DNA from: Janthinobacterium agaricidamnosum NBRC 102515 = DSM 9628 | Lineage (GTDB): Bacteria > Pseudomonadota > Gammaproteobacteria > Burkholderiales > Burkholderiaceae_D | Assembly (NCBI RefSeq): GCF_000723165.1 | Contig: NZ_HG322949.1 | Span: forward strand, 1,803,184 to 1,867,183 | Length of the DNA: 64,000 nt | Direction: 5' to 3' | Part shown: positions 16,957-24,982 of the stretch, piece by piece | How positions within the stretch are numbered: the stretch's first letter is position 1 | How the letters are laid out: every line of letters starts with the position of its first letter | Notes under the pieces: model-generated | Seen by the model: only the letters and a program-made list of their open reading frames with translations | Told to the model about the DNA's origin: nothing | The model's database searches: none | Position numbers and translations under genes: made by a program

Positions 16957-18053
16957 GCGATAAAACCGAACAACCCACCAGCAAGAAACGCGAAGACGCG
17001 CGCGCCAAGGGCCAGATCGCGGTCAGCCGCGACCTGGCGCGGGTGATTTCGCTGACCGCCCTGTCGGAGCTGGCGCTGGCCACCGAGCCATGGTGGCGCG
17101 AAGCGATCAGCGGCTTGATGCTCAATTCGATCGCCGCCATCGGCCAGCCATTCCATGAACGCATGCTCGGCATGATACAGTCGGCCGGCCTGTTGCTGCT
17201 GCTGGTATTCGGCACCTGCCTGGTGGTCTGCGGCCTGCTCGCGTTCATCTCGCATTGGGGCCAGTTCGGGATTTTGATCAGTACCGAATCGCTGACGCCG
17301 AGCCTGGACAAGCTCAATCCGGTGAACGGCATCAAACAGCTGTTCTCCAAGAAAAAGCTCAGCGAACTGCTGCTGTCGCTGTTCAAGGCGACGGTCATGC
17401 TGGGACTGACGTTTTTCCTGGTGCGCGACCAGATCTCGTCGATCCTGCACCTGGCAGGCGGCGAACCGAAGGATATCTACGAGGGTTTCATCATCTTGCT
17501 GCGTTCGGTGCTGCACTCGATCCTGATATTGTGCGGCGTGCTCGGCTTGCTCGACTTCGCGTTGCAGCGCTATTTCCTGACCAAGAACCTGATGATGGAT
17601 ATGCAGGAAATCAAGCGCGAGTATAAAGAGTCCGAGGGCGATCCGATGGTCAAGGGCATGCGCAAGCAATTGGCGCGCCAATGGGCGCAGGAAGAACCGG
17701 TCGCCAAGACCGGCGACGCCAATGCGGTGGTGGTCAATCCGACCCATTTTGCGGTGGCGATGCGCTACGACACCAGCACGCCGGTGCCGCAAGTGCTGGC
17801 CAAGGGCAGGGATGAGGTGGCGCGCGCCATGATCGCGCGCGCCCATGAGCTGGGAATTCCGGTGATCCGCCATGTGTGGCTGGCGCGCACGCTGTACGCC
17901 ACCGCGCGTCCTGGCGGCTATGTGCCAAGTTCCAGTTACGAAGCGGTGGCGCAGGTCTATGCGGCGGTGAAGGAAGTGCTGGAAAGCGGGCGCGAGCACA
18001 CCGTGCTGGAACTGGAACGCTACGGCACTTCGCCTGACGCGGCGGGAGCCTGA
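16953..18053 (+). CDS. sctU: T3SS autoprotease/specificity switch SctU
   Basis: The product is 366 aa and belongs to the FlhB family. The basic N-terminus (EQPTSKKREDARAKGQ) is typical, followed by four membrane helices to about residue 210. The cytosolic domain carries the self-cleavage site NPTH within VVVNPTHFAVAM, intact. SctU works with SctP in the substrate switch. It overlaps sctT by 4 bp. Confidence 0.97.
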   Translation: MSDKTEQPTSKKREDARAKGQIAVSRDLARVISLTALSELALATEPWWREAISGLMLNSIAAIGQPFHERMLGMIQSAGLLLLLVFGTCLVVCGLLAFISHWGQFGILISTESLTPSLDKLNPVNGIKQLFSKKKLSELLLSLFKATVMLGLTFFLVRDQISSILHLAGGEPKDIYEGFIILLRSVLHSILILCGVLGLLDFALQRYFLTKNLMMDMQEIKREYKESEGDPMVKGMRKQLARQWAQEEPVAKTGDANAVVVNPTHFAVAMRYDTSTPVPQVLAKGRDEVARAMIARAHELGIPVIRHVWLARTLYATARPGGYVPSSSYEAVAQVYAAVKEVLESGREHTVLELERYGTSPDAAGA

Positions 18054-18054
18054 C

Positions 18055-18825
18055 ATGAAATTGATCATCTTGCCTCCGGCGCCGGACCAGGCCGGCCTGC
18101 CGCCATCCGCGCCATCCGCGGCAGAATCGGCCGTCGATGCGATCGGCGCCGCAACCATTACCGCCATCTCGGCCGACAGCGCTTCCTTATCGGCGCCGCT
18201 GGCGGTGTCACTGGCGGCGGCGTTCGAAAAACCGGCGCCGCCGCGCGGCCGCAAGCCGGCGCCGCGCGGCGCGGCCGCCTTGCGGCGGCTGGCCGATGAC
18301 AGCATCAGCATCAGTGGCGACGCCGACATCGGCGCCGGTGCCGTCATCGAGCAGGGCCCGGCCGGTACCAGGATTACCCCAGGCAATCCGGTCGCGGCAG
18401 ACCGCATCGGCACGGCGGCGCGCGCCGCATTGGGGCTGGAACGGATCGTGCCGCCGCGTGCTGGCGGCCAGGATCGCGAGGATCGCCGTGACCACGATAC
18501 GCTGGGTTCGGTGGAACAGGCCGGCGCCAGGTCGAGGCGCGCGGCGTTGGGCGCTAAAGCCGATGCCGCCGATGCTGCCGACGCCGCGCTGTATCAGGTT
18601 CAGGGCCGCAGCCAGGACGATGGCGTATTTTATCTGGCGATGGCAGGTATCACGGTGGTGCCGCCATTACGCAGCCCGGTTCCGTCGATCAAGCGCGGTT
18701 TGCCGGCCGTCGCGCCGCAGTCGCGCGCGCAATGCATCCGCTTTTGCAACCGCAGCCAGGGTTGCGATCCATCCAGCGCGCTCGGCTGCGGTGGCCGCTG
18801 GTGTGTCGATGACGGGGAAGTGTAA
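18055..18825 (+). CDS. Protein of unknown function, last gene of the sctD-U operon
   Basis: The product is 256 aa, beginning 1 bp after the sctU stop with GGGAG upstream. I do not recognise a family. The first about 150 residues are low-complexity (Ala, Pro, Ser, Asp, Arg). The last 60 include six cysteines (CIRFCNRSQGC, then GCGGRWC), which is unusual for a T3SS component and might bind metal or form disulfides. A competing open frame exists in +2, but the spacing and SD favour this one. It is probably secreted or accessory; this is inference only. Confidence 0.6.
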   Translation: MKLIILPPAPDQAGLPPSAPSAAESAVDAIGAATITAISADSASLSAPLAVSLAAAFEKPAPPRGRKPAPRGAAALRRLADDSISISGDADIGAGAVIEQGPAGTRITPGNPVAADRIGTAARAALGLERIVPPRAGGQDREDRRDHDTLGSVEQAGARSRRAALGAKADAADAADAALYQVQGRSQDDGVFYLAMAGITVVPPLRSPVPSIKRGLPAVAPQSRAQCIRFCNRSQGCDPSSALGCGGRWCVDDGEV

Positions 18826-18837
18826 AACAGCGAAATG

Positions 18838-18878
18838 CCAGAGGGGGAGCGCATGCCATGCATGCGCTCCCCCTCTGG
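18838..18878. terminator. Long perfect hairpin between convergent operons
   Basis: An 18-bp perfect stem, CCAGAGGGGGAGCGCATG (18838-18855) with its complement at 18861-18878, has a 5-nt loop. It sits exactly between the end of the sctD-U operon and the convergent chaperone gene. It should stop or stabilise both transcripts. Confidence 0.75.
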
Positions 18879-18882
18879 CCGT

Positions 18883-19344
18883 TCAGGCCAGGTGTTTGCG
18901 CGGCGCCGTTGCGCTGGTTTCAGGTCTTGCTGAAAAACGCAGATACCAGGCTTCAGCCAGGTCTTTGGTGGTCATGATGGCATCGAGCAACAGGCGCTCG
19001 TCCATCACCTGGTGCGCCGCCACCCGGCGCCAGAACAGATAACGGCCGCTGCCGGCATCGATGGCCCAGCCACAATTGCTGCGCGCCAGCGGCGACGCGC
19101 TGCTGGTTGGCAGCGTCTGCGCCGGCGTGGCCGGCAACAGCGCCGAAATCAGCAGGGCCGCTCGCGGGAAATCATCGGTAAACGTGGTCGACGTCAGGAT
19201 ATCGTCGAACTGCAGTTCCAGTACCGGCGCCAGTGCATTTGTCGCCGGCTGGCCGCTCAGTTCGGCCAGTTCGTTGAGCAGGCGCAAAACCTGGGACGCG
19301 GCTGCCTCGCGCGACTTTGCAGTATTGGAAATGGATTGCTTCAT
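18883..19344 (-). CDS. CesT-family T3SS chaperone (probable)
   Basis: The product is 153 aa. The pattern is typical of class I effector chaperones: an N-terminal helix with LRLLNELAELSG, beta strands including LELQFDD and YLFWRRV, then a long helix MDERLLLDAIMTTKDLAEAWY. Such dimers hold effectors partly unfolded before export. There is no clear SD before the ATG at 19344. The cognate effector is unknown; candidates in the window are the large proteins encoded at 21-38 kb. Confidence 0.6.
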   Translation of the reverse strand: MKQSISNTAKSREAAASQVLRLLNELAELSGQPATNALAPVLELQFDDILTSTTFTDDFPRAALLISALLPATPAQTLPTSSASPLARSNCGWAIDAGSGRYLFWRRVAAHQVMDERLLLDAIMTTKDLAEAWYLRFSARPETSATAPRKHLA

Positions 19345-19469
19345 AAAATAGGGTATGGCGTCATCCTGTCGGCAACGCTTTATTATGTATCAAGCCGAAC
19401 GCCGCCGCAATGGCCGCTTCAATTGATTGTTTGGCAATGTTATTGCTAAAAAAATAGTGCCGGTGCTTG

Positions 19470-19946
19470 TTACGTCTGATCGCGACGCAAACTTGATCGG
19501 ACCGGCCCGGCTTGTTGCATGCGCCGGCTGAAAATATGTTGGCTATTACGATTCATTTCAAAGGTGACATAGTGTTCGTCTTCGTGAACCCTGGGCCATT
19601 TGCCGGCATCCATGAAGCGCAGCGAGCGTGTATTGAAGCGTTCGATGCGGCTCAGAATGGTTTCCTCCATCTGGAATAACCATTCCAGCGTCGGCTTGAA
19701 CAGCCAGGCCCACCGGCCATAATATTGCGGCAGCACGGCGATATGGATTTCCTTGCCGTCGAACAGGGCGCCGCCGGCCGGCGCGCCATCGATTTCATAA
19801 CCGAGCGAGGGGCAATCGGCGTAGTACGCCAGCACCTGTTCCATGCTGACGCCCAATGCGGCGAAATGCTGCGGACCATAACGCAGTCGTTCGGCTTCAT
19901 ACATCAGTTCCAGGTCGGCTTTTTCTGTTATGCGGAATCGGGACAT
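19470..19946 (-). CDS. Possible GNAT-fold acetyltransferase
   Basis: The product is 158 aa from the ATG at 19946; there is no good SD, and a TTG further upstream at 20027 is possible. Features that recall GNAT proteins are the start FRITEKADLELMYEAE, the strand/turn GALFDGKEIHIAVLPQYYGRW, and the distal FNTRSLRFMDAGKWPR followed by HYVTFEM. The acetyl-CoA loop (Q/RxxGxG/A) is not obvious, so activity is uncertain. It lies between a HrpL-controlled small gene and a chaperone on the same strand, so it could be an effector, modifier or bystander. Confidence 0.5.
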   Translation of the reverse strand: MSRFRITEKADLELMYEAERLRYGPQHFAALGVSMEQVLAYYADCPSLGYEIDGAPAGGALFDGKEIHIAVLPQYYGRWAWLFKPTLEWLFQMEETILSRIERFNTRSLRFMDAGKWPRVHEDEHYVTFEMNRNSQHIFSRRMQQAGPVRSSLRRDQT

Positions 19947-20046
19947 AGCGAGCACCAATGCGTATCGAAGATAAGGAAAGTAAAAAATGGCTGGCGCGCC
20001 GGATGACGCGTCAGCCGGGGTGATCAAGGTCAGCCCGATCGTTCAG

Positions 20047-20202
20047 TTAGATGATTGCGCTTGGATCCGGCTTGTCGTTTTGACCGCCTTGTGCACCGCC
20101 GGGGGCGGCGGCGCTAGCGGCGGCGCCGGCGAGGCTGGCGGCCCCGGCCGCGGCTTCAAGGGCGGGGCCGGCGGCAGCGAGAATAGGGGCGAGAAATGGC
20201 AT
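20047..20202 (-). CDS. 51-aa Ala/Gly-rich protein under a HrpL box
   Basis: The start at 20202 is set by AAAGGA upstream. A long Ala-rich hydrophobic stretch (PFLAPILAAAGPALEAAAGA) is followed by a Gly/Gln/Asn/Asp tail. It has no signal-peptidase site and no recognised family. A strong HrpL-type box stands 67 bp upstream of the start, so it is very probably part of the T3SS regulon. It could be a secreted helper or pilus-type subunit, but at 51 aa it is short for a needle or pilin. Confidence 0.6.
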   Translation of the reverse strand: MPFLAPILAAAGPALEAAAGAASLAGAAASAAAPGGAQGGQNDKPDPSAII

Positions 20203-20268
20203 GGTAATTCCTTTCAATTTCATTGGTTGGTTGATTGCTGCATTACTCTTCATCTGAAAGAGTATTGA

Positions 20269-20296
20269 TAAGTGGTGGGCTCCGGGCAATTGTTCC
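20269..20296 (-). promoter_or_regulatory. HrpL-type box for the 51-aa gene
   Basis: On the minus strand: GGAACA, 15 nt, CCACTTA. One mismatch in the -35 part and a perfect -10 part. It faces away from the box at 20333-20360. Confidence 0.8.
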
Positions 20297-20332
20297 AGAT
20301 GCGGGATTTATATTTTGCCTTCATGGTGCGCT

Positions 20333-20360
20333 GGAACTTGCATGGCCATTTTGTTACTCA
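20333..20360 (+). promoter_or_regulatory. HrpL-type box for the transglycosylase
   Basis: GGAACT, 15 nt, TTACTCA; the -10 part is a YYACNNA variant. It lies about 95 bp upstream of the transglycosylase ATG. Confidence 0.65.
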
Positions 20361-20455
20361 CCATGCAGACGGCGCGCATACCTTCACCTTGATGCATGCA
20401 ATGCGATTTGCGGGGTGTCGCCGATTTTTCGCAACTGACCAGGGAGGAATCAAAG

Positions 20456-21172
20456 ATGGGCTTAAAAGTAGGTGACAGCTTTCACTGTCCGATGGACAAT
20501 ACCAACTATGTGATCACGTCGGACAATACGATTAAAGCGTGCGGCACTGAAAAACATGGTCAATTTCTGCAAGATAATCCGGATTGGAAACAGTATTATT
20601 CCAATCCGGACAAGGGCGAAATACGCGAGCCATCGAATGCGCCGCCGCAGCGTTATGTGGTGCCGGGCGAGCCGGGCAGCGGCGCCAGTGGCGCCAGTGG
20701 TACCGGCGCCGCCAGCGGCGCGCCGGCGACCGGCGTCTATTCGGCTGAAATCAATGCGGCGGCCAAGGAATTCGGCGTCCCGCCGGAACTGCTGGCGGCG
20801 CAGATGCACCAGGAATCCGGCGGCAACCCGAATGCGCTGGGCGACGGCGGCAAGAGCTTCGGGCTGATGCAGTTGCAGAAAGATACCTGGGACAGTTTCC
20901 GTAATTCCGACAAGTGCCCGCCGAGCTTGAAGAACGTCGATTTCGAGCAAGTCAAAAATGATCCGGCCACCAATATCCGCGCCGCCGCCGCACTGGACAA
21001 GTCGTACCACGACCAGGCCGGCGGCGGTGACGACAAGCATGCATGGGGCGTTGCGTTGCGGATCTATAACAGCGGTTCGATCCAGGATCCAAGCAACCTG
21101 AGCAATCCGGCCGACGGTGCCACCACCGACTACGTGCAGAATATCTTCAAGAGCATCAACTGGCAGGTCTGA
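20456..21172 (+). CDS. T3SS-associated lytic transglycosylase
   Basis: The product is 238 aa. Such enzymes cut peptidoglycan so that the secretion apparatus can cross the wall. The SLT catalytic domain is in the C-terminal half: FGVPPELLAAQMHQESGGNP contains the catalytic Glu in ESGG, followed by GLMQLQKDTW. The N-terminal about 75 residues are polar (GDSFHCPMDNTNYV), with a Gly/Ser/Ala linker and no signal peptide, so the protein may itself travel through the T3SS, as HrpH/HopP-type enzymes do. The start at 20456 has GGAGG upstream. It has its own HrpL-type box. Confidence 0.88.
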   Translation: MGLKVGDSFHCPMDNTNYVITSDNTIKACGTEKHGQFLQDNPDWKQYYSNPDKGEIREPSNAPPQRYVVPGEPGSGASGASGTGAASGAPATGVYSAEINAAAKEFGVPPELLAAQMHQESGGNPNALGDGGKSFGLMQLQKDTWDSFRNSDKCPPSLKNVDFEQVKNDPATNIRAAAALDKSYHDQAGGGDDKHAWGVALRIYNSGSIQDPSNLSNPADGATTDYVQNIFKSINWQV

Positions 21173-21197
21173 TCAAGCAGCCGGTAGTGCATAAGAA

Positions 21198-21219
21198 AAT
21201 GGCCGCTTTCGCGGCCATT
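21198..21219. terminator. Hairpin between the transglycosylase and the 1160-aa gene
   Basis: A 9-bp perfect stem AATGGCCGC / GCGGCCATT with a TTTC tetraloop lies between two convergent genes. Confidence 0.65.
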
Positions 21220-21224
21220 GTTCA

Positions 21225-24200
21225 TTACGCTTGCGCAGGCGGCGTTCTATGGTTCAGCGCCGCGGTTTGCTGGTTCAGCGTCTTGGTACTGACGCCTTGC
21301 CAGGTCAGTTCGCGGTCGGCCGCGACTTTCAGCGTGGCGCCGGCGCTCAGCATCCAGTTCACCGGAGAGACGCCGCGTTCCTTGCTGACTTCTTCCAGGT
21401 TCCACGAACCGACCAGCTCGGCCTGGTTGATCTTGCCGCCATGACCGTCATCCATCCCGGCCAGCGTCGGGTCGCCGCTCAGCAGGCCGGCGATCAGCGT
21501 TTTCAGGCCGGCGATTTCCGCCTTTTTTTCTTCCCTGACCTGATCCGACGGGGCATTGCGCAACGCCGCTTGCGCGAACACGATCGCCTCGCGCGACGCG
21601 TCGATCAGCTTGACGGCGTCGGCGCGCAGCCGCCAGCGTATCGCCGGGCGCTGGTTGGCCGCGAACTCTTGCTCGACCTGCTGCAAATGCTCGTCGACCT
21701 TCTCCTTGCCACCCAATAAGGCTTCCCATGCCGGCCGGTTTTTCGGATGGTTGATCGCTTGCTGATAGGGACCGAATTCCTGGTAGGTGACGTCCTTGTA
21801 GATCAGGTTGGGCAGCAGGCGGCCGTGTTCCTCGATGGTGCGCACGGTGGCCAATTTTCCGGTTTCATTCAGCGTCGCTTCGGCCGACAACAGCGGCAGC
21901 CTGACGAAGCCGGGCGGCGTCACGCCCACCGCGGTCCTGACGAAATCGCGCCCGGCGCTGCCCACCGTGACGAGCGAACGGGCCGTCGCGCCGGAGGTGT
22001 CTGAACGCATGAGCCCGATATGCGGGTTCTCTTCGTGGCCGTGGGTCACGCTGACGCCCATCGCAAAAGCGCTGGTGCTGACGGATTTCGACGTGGTGAC
22101 CTTGGTTTGCTGCGAGCGGTGATCTTGCCAGCTGACGGAAAAGTCCGGGTCGTCGAAATATCGATCGACCAGCAGCGACTTCCACAAGCTGCCGGGCGGG
22201 GTCTTGGGCGCCTGGCCTTTGGCTTCTTTTTCCAATGCCGATGCCGCGTCGAAAAAACTGTTGATGAATTGCGCGGTCTTCGGCTGGTGCAGGTTCAGAT
22301 CGCCGTCTTGGCTGTTGAGCCTGCGCAAAAAGCGCAAACGCACGCCGGTAAACACCGATTCATCGGCGCCGGTATTGCCGCCAGTCGACAGGCCGACGGC
22401 CACCGGCGGCGCCGGGATGCTGAGGCCGCCCTGCGCGCCGACATGGCGCTGGCGGATTTGTTCCACGCCGAAGCCGAGTTCATGCGCATGGCCGCCGGTG
22501 TTGTATTCGACCACCGCATTGCGTCCTTTCCTGTAGCGCACGTCCGGCGACGCCGGGAAGGGGATGGTGGTATTGTTGACGCCATACACCCCGCCGGACG
22601 ACACGCGCAGCCGCGGCCCCATGCGCACCGTCTTGGAAAACGACAGGTAAAACTCGCGCATCGCGTCGATCGACAAGTCGGCCGGCTTCAACTGCGCCTT
22701 GGCCAGCACCGCCTTGGCCGAGGTCAAGCCGTCGCGGTATGGCGACGGCGGGGCCTCGGCGCCGGGTGCGCCCAGGCAGGCATGGCCCATCGCTTCCAGC
22801 GCTTCCAGCGTGCACGGCTGTTTTTTGCAGGACTGGATATACGCCTTGGCCTCGGCCTCCAGCTGCCTGCGGAATACCGGCGGCAGGCCGGCCGCCAGTT
22901 CAAGCGCGCGCTGGTGTACTTGCGGAGCGGTGTTTTTGAAATCGCAGGATTCCGGCGCCAGTCCCTGCGCTATCTGGCCCTGCCAGTTTTCCAGCATCGC
23001 CAGGGTATTGACACGCTGCAGTACCTGCGCTGGCGGCACCGTGCCGGGGCGTGCTGTCAGGCTGGCCGCGATGTCATCCTTCAAGCCGCCGATCGCCTGC
23101 TTCAGCGCCTGGTCGAAGGCGCCGCGCTCGGCCGTGTCGCTATCGAGCTGGGCTCCGGCCGCGCCCATGCCGAGCGCCAGGAACGGCGCTTTTTTCTGGC
23201 CGAACAGCGCGCGCGGATTGGCCCTGCTGAGCCAGTTCTGGCTCATGCTGGCGCTGCGCACCGGCCACAGCACGCTCTTGTCGAGCCGCGCGCTGGCCAG
23301 TTGCCGGTTGCCTTGCGGACCGGCTTCGCGCAGGTTTTGGCGCCAGTCGAAATGCGCGGTTTTTTCGGCGTCGCTCAAGGAGCCGACCGCGCCATGATCG
23401 CGCCACAGCTTGACCGCGGCGCTCTGCGTCAGGTGCGCCTGCCGGGTGGCGTCGGCGCTGTCGTTGCCGGAATCGCGCGCCTGTTCGAGCGAGGCGCCGG
23501 CTTGCAGGTGCAGCAGCAGCGACTGTTCGCGGCGCGCTTGCTGCGTGACCGGTTTCAAGTCGAGCACCACCTCGGCCGGATCGACATCGGTGCGCGCCTT
23601 GGCTTGTGCGGTGGCTTGTTCCCAGTCGGCGACCCGCCTTGCGTCGCTTGCGGCGACAGCGGGATCCACCGGCACCGGGCTCAACGCCAGCAGTGCTTCG
23701 AAGCCGACCCCGCCCGAGGTGGCCAGCAATTGCGCGGTGCGCCACGCGGCCGCCTTGTCGCCGGAGCTGTCGCGCGGCGCTGGCGGCGCCTTCTTGGGGC
23801 CTTCCGGCCCGGCCGCCTTGGCGTCCGGGTCGCCGGCCAGCCGGACCGGCGTGTGCGCAATGACTGGCGCAGGCGCTGTTTTTTGCTCGTGCTCTGCCTT
23901 GGTGATGTCCAGGCCCTGCGACAGGATGTGCATGACCTGTTCGGCGCGGAGTACATCGTTGCCGCAAATCGCGGAGACTGCCTGCAACAGCGCCAGCGGG
24001 CGTTCGAACTGGCCCGACAAGCGCTGCTGGTCCGACGCGACGGTGCGCTTGGCCAGCGCCAGCATGCGCTGGTGCGCGGCAGCGGCGCCAGGCTGGGCGG
24101 ACTTGAACAGCCTGGCCGCCTCGGCATCGAACGCCGCTTCGTTTTGTACGATCAGCGGCAGCTTGCTGGCCGCGGCGCTGGCGGCCAGCGTGGCTGGCGC

Positions 24201-24707
24201 CGGCGCCACCGGCGCGGGCTTGCGCCGTAGCGACAGATGGCGCAGCTTGAACTGGGGCAAAGGCCAGGCCGGGGCATCGGACGACGTGCGGGTCAGGTGG
24301 TCGACGCTCAGTGCGATGGCGTCTTTCATGTCCTTGCCGCCAAAATCGCTACCGGTTGGCTTCAGCGTGGGCGCGGCGCCGGCGCTGGCCGGCGCATCGG
24401 CCAGCCGGGTACTGCGGGTGGTGTCGAGCGCCGGCGAGCGCAAGCGGCTGCCGGCAACCGAAAAGGTCGACGCCACGGTGACCCTGGCGCTGGATGGAAC
24501 GCGCATCGCGTCGCGCACCGCGCGCGTCATGATTTTTTGGGCCGACGAATGGTGCACGCGCGGCGCCGCGGCGGTGGTGGTGGAAGTGGCGGGAGTGGCG
24601 GCATTCGGCGGCTGTGCGGCTTTCGGTGGTGGCGGGGTAGCTGGGGTTTCGGCAATTGGCGTTGCGTGAGCCGAATGCGTGGGGGGAGTAGCGCCTAAGC
24701 TAAACAT
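21225..24707 (-). CDS. Large candidate T3SS effector, AWR/RipA-like
   Basis: The product is 1160 aa from the ATG at 24707. There is no signal peptide. The first about 100 residues are Thr/Pro/Ala/Ser-rich and disordered, as in T3SS effectors. A helical middle contains an Ala-Trp-Arg triad (GDKAAAWRTAQLLA). A C-terminal beta-rich part follows (RLRVSSGGVYGVNN, then VVEYNTGGHAHELGFG and SAFAMGVSVTHGHEE). Length and the AWR triad recall the Ralstonia RipA/AWR effectors, which is a resemblance from memory and not proof. The C-terminal build is also distantly like that of the two giant paralogues at 29-38 kb. There is no SD, and the HrpL-type box is about 120 bp upstream. Confidence 0.7.
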   Translation of the reverse strand: MFSLGATPPTHSAHATPIAETPATPPPPKAAQPPNAATPATSTTTAAAPRVHHSSAQKIMTRAVRDAMRVPSSARVTVASTFSVAGSRLRSPALDTTRSTRLADAPASAGAAPTLKPTGSDFGGKDMKDAIALSVDHLTRTSSDAPAWPLPQFKLRHLSLRRKPAPVAPAPATLAASAAASKLPLIVQNEAAFDAEAARLFKSAQPGAAAAHQRMLALAKRTVASDQQRLSGQFERPLALLQAVSAICGNDVLRAEQVMHILSQGLDITKAEHEQKTAPAPVIAHTPVRLAGDPDAKAAGPEGPKKAPPAPRDSSGDKAAAWRTAQLLATSGGVGFEALLALSPVPVDPAVAASDARRVADWEQATAQAKARTDVDPAEVVLDLKPVTQQARREQSLLLHLQAGASLEQARDSGNDSADATRQAHLTQSAAVKLWRDHGAVGSLSDAEKTAHFDWRQNLREAGPQGNRQLASARLDKSVLWPVRSASMSQNWLSRANPRALFGQKKAPFLALGMGAAGAQLDSDTAERGAFDQALKQAIGGLKDDIAASLTARPGTVPPAQVLQRVNTLAMLENWQGQIAQGLAPESCDFKNTAPQVHQRALELAAGLPPVFRRQLEAEAKAYIQSCKKQPCTLEALEAMGHACLGAPGAEAPPSPYRDGLTSAKAVLAKAQLKPADLSIDAMREFYLSFSKTVRMGPRLRVSSGGVYGVNNTTIPFPASPDVRYRKGRNAVVEYNTGGHAHELGFGVEQIRQRHVGAQGGLSIPAPPVAVGLSTGGNTGADESVFTGVRLRFLRRLNSQDGDLNLHQPKTAQFINSFFDAASALEKEAKGQAPKTPPGSLWKSLLVDRYFDDPDFSVSWQDHRSQQTKVTTSKSVSTSAFAMGVSVTHGHEENPHIGLMRSDTSGATARSLVTVGSAGRDFVRTAVGVTPPGFVRLPLLSAEATLNETGKLATVRTIEEHGRLLPNLIYKDVTYQEFGPYQQAINHPKNRPAWEALLGGKEKVDEHLQQVEQEFAANQRPAIRWRLRADAVKLIDASREAIVFAQAALRNAPSDQVREEKKAEIAGLKTLIAGLLSGDPTLAGMDDGHGGKINQAELVGSWNLEEVSKERGVSPVNWMLSAGATLKVAADRELTWQGVSTKTLNQQTAALNHRTPPAQA

Positions 24708-24828
24708 GGTATGTCCAGTTGAAAGAGGTGATTGTCGACCTGTCACTGCACCAGGCCTGCGGCGGTAGCCCGGGCGCGACAGTCCCGGGAGCATATCTTT
24801 CCGGAAAATTAGCCTTTAAGATAACTAA

Positions 24829-24857
24829 TTGGTAGCAGCCAAGGGTCGATCGGTTCC
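24829..24857 (-). promoter_or_regulatory. HrpL-type box for the 1160-aa candidate effector
   Basis: On the minus strand: GGAACC, 16 nt, CTACCAA. The -35 part is perfect and the -10 part is a YYACNNA variant. Confidence 0.65.
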
Positions 24858-24982
24858 ATTGTCAATTGTGTAGTGTTGCTGTTTTACGTCGTACAAATGC
24901 CACGCTACAGGGTTGGCCGGAGGGGCGGGGACGCAAAAGAGGGGCGGCGCCGGCCGGTCGCCGGCGCTGGAGGGCTTGCAAA

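Noticed and set aside
15889..18413. Long minus-strand frames opposite sctS-sctU
   Set aside because: Antisense to intact export apparatus genes with clear signatures; only composition-driven openness.
22020..24230. 736-aa plus-strand frame opposite the 1160-aa candidate effector
   Set aside because: Arg/Gly/Gln-rich without features; the minus frame has a HrpL-type box and protein-like composition.
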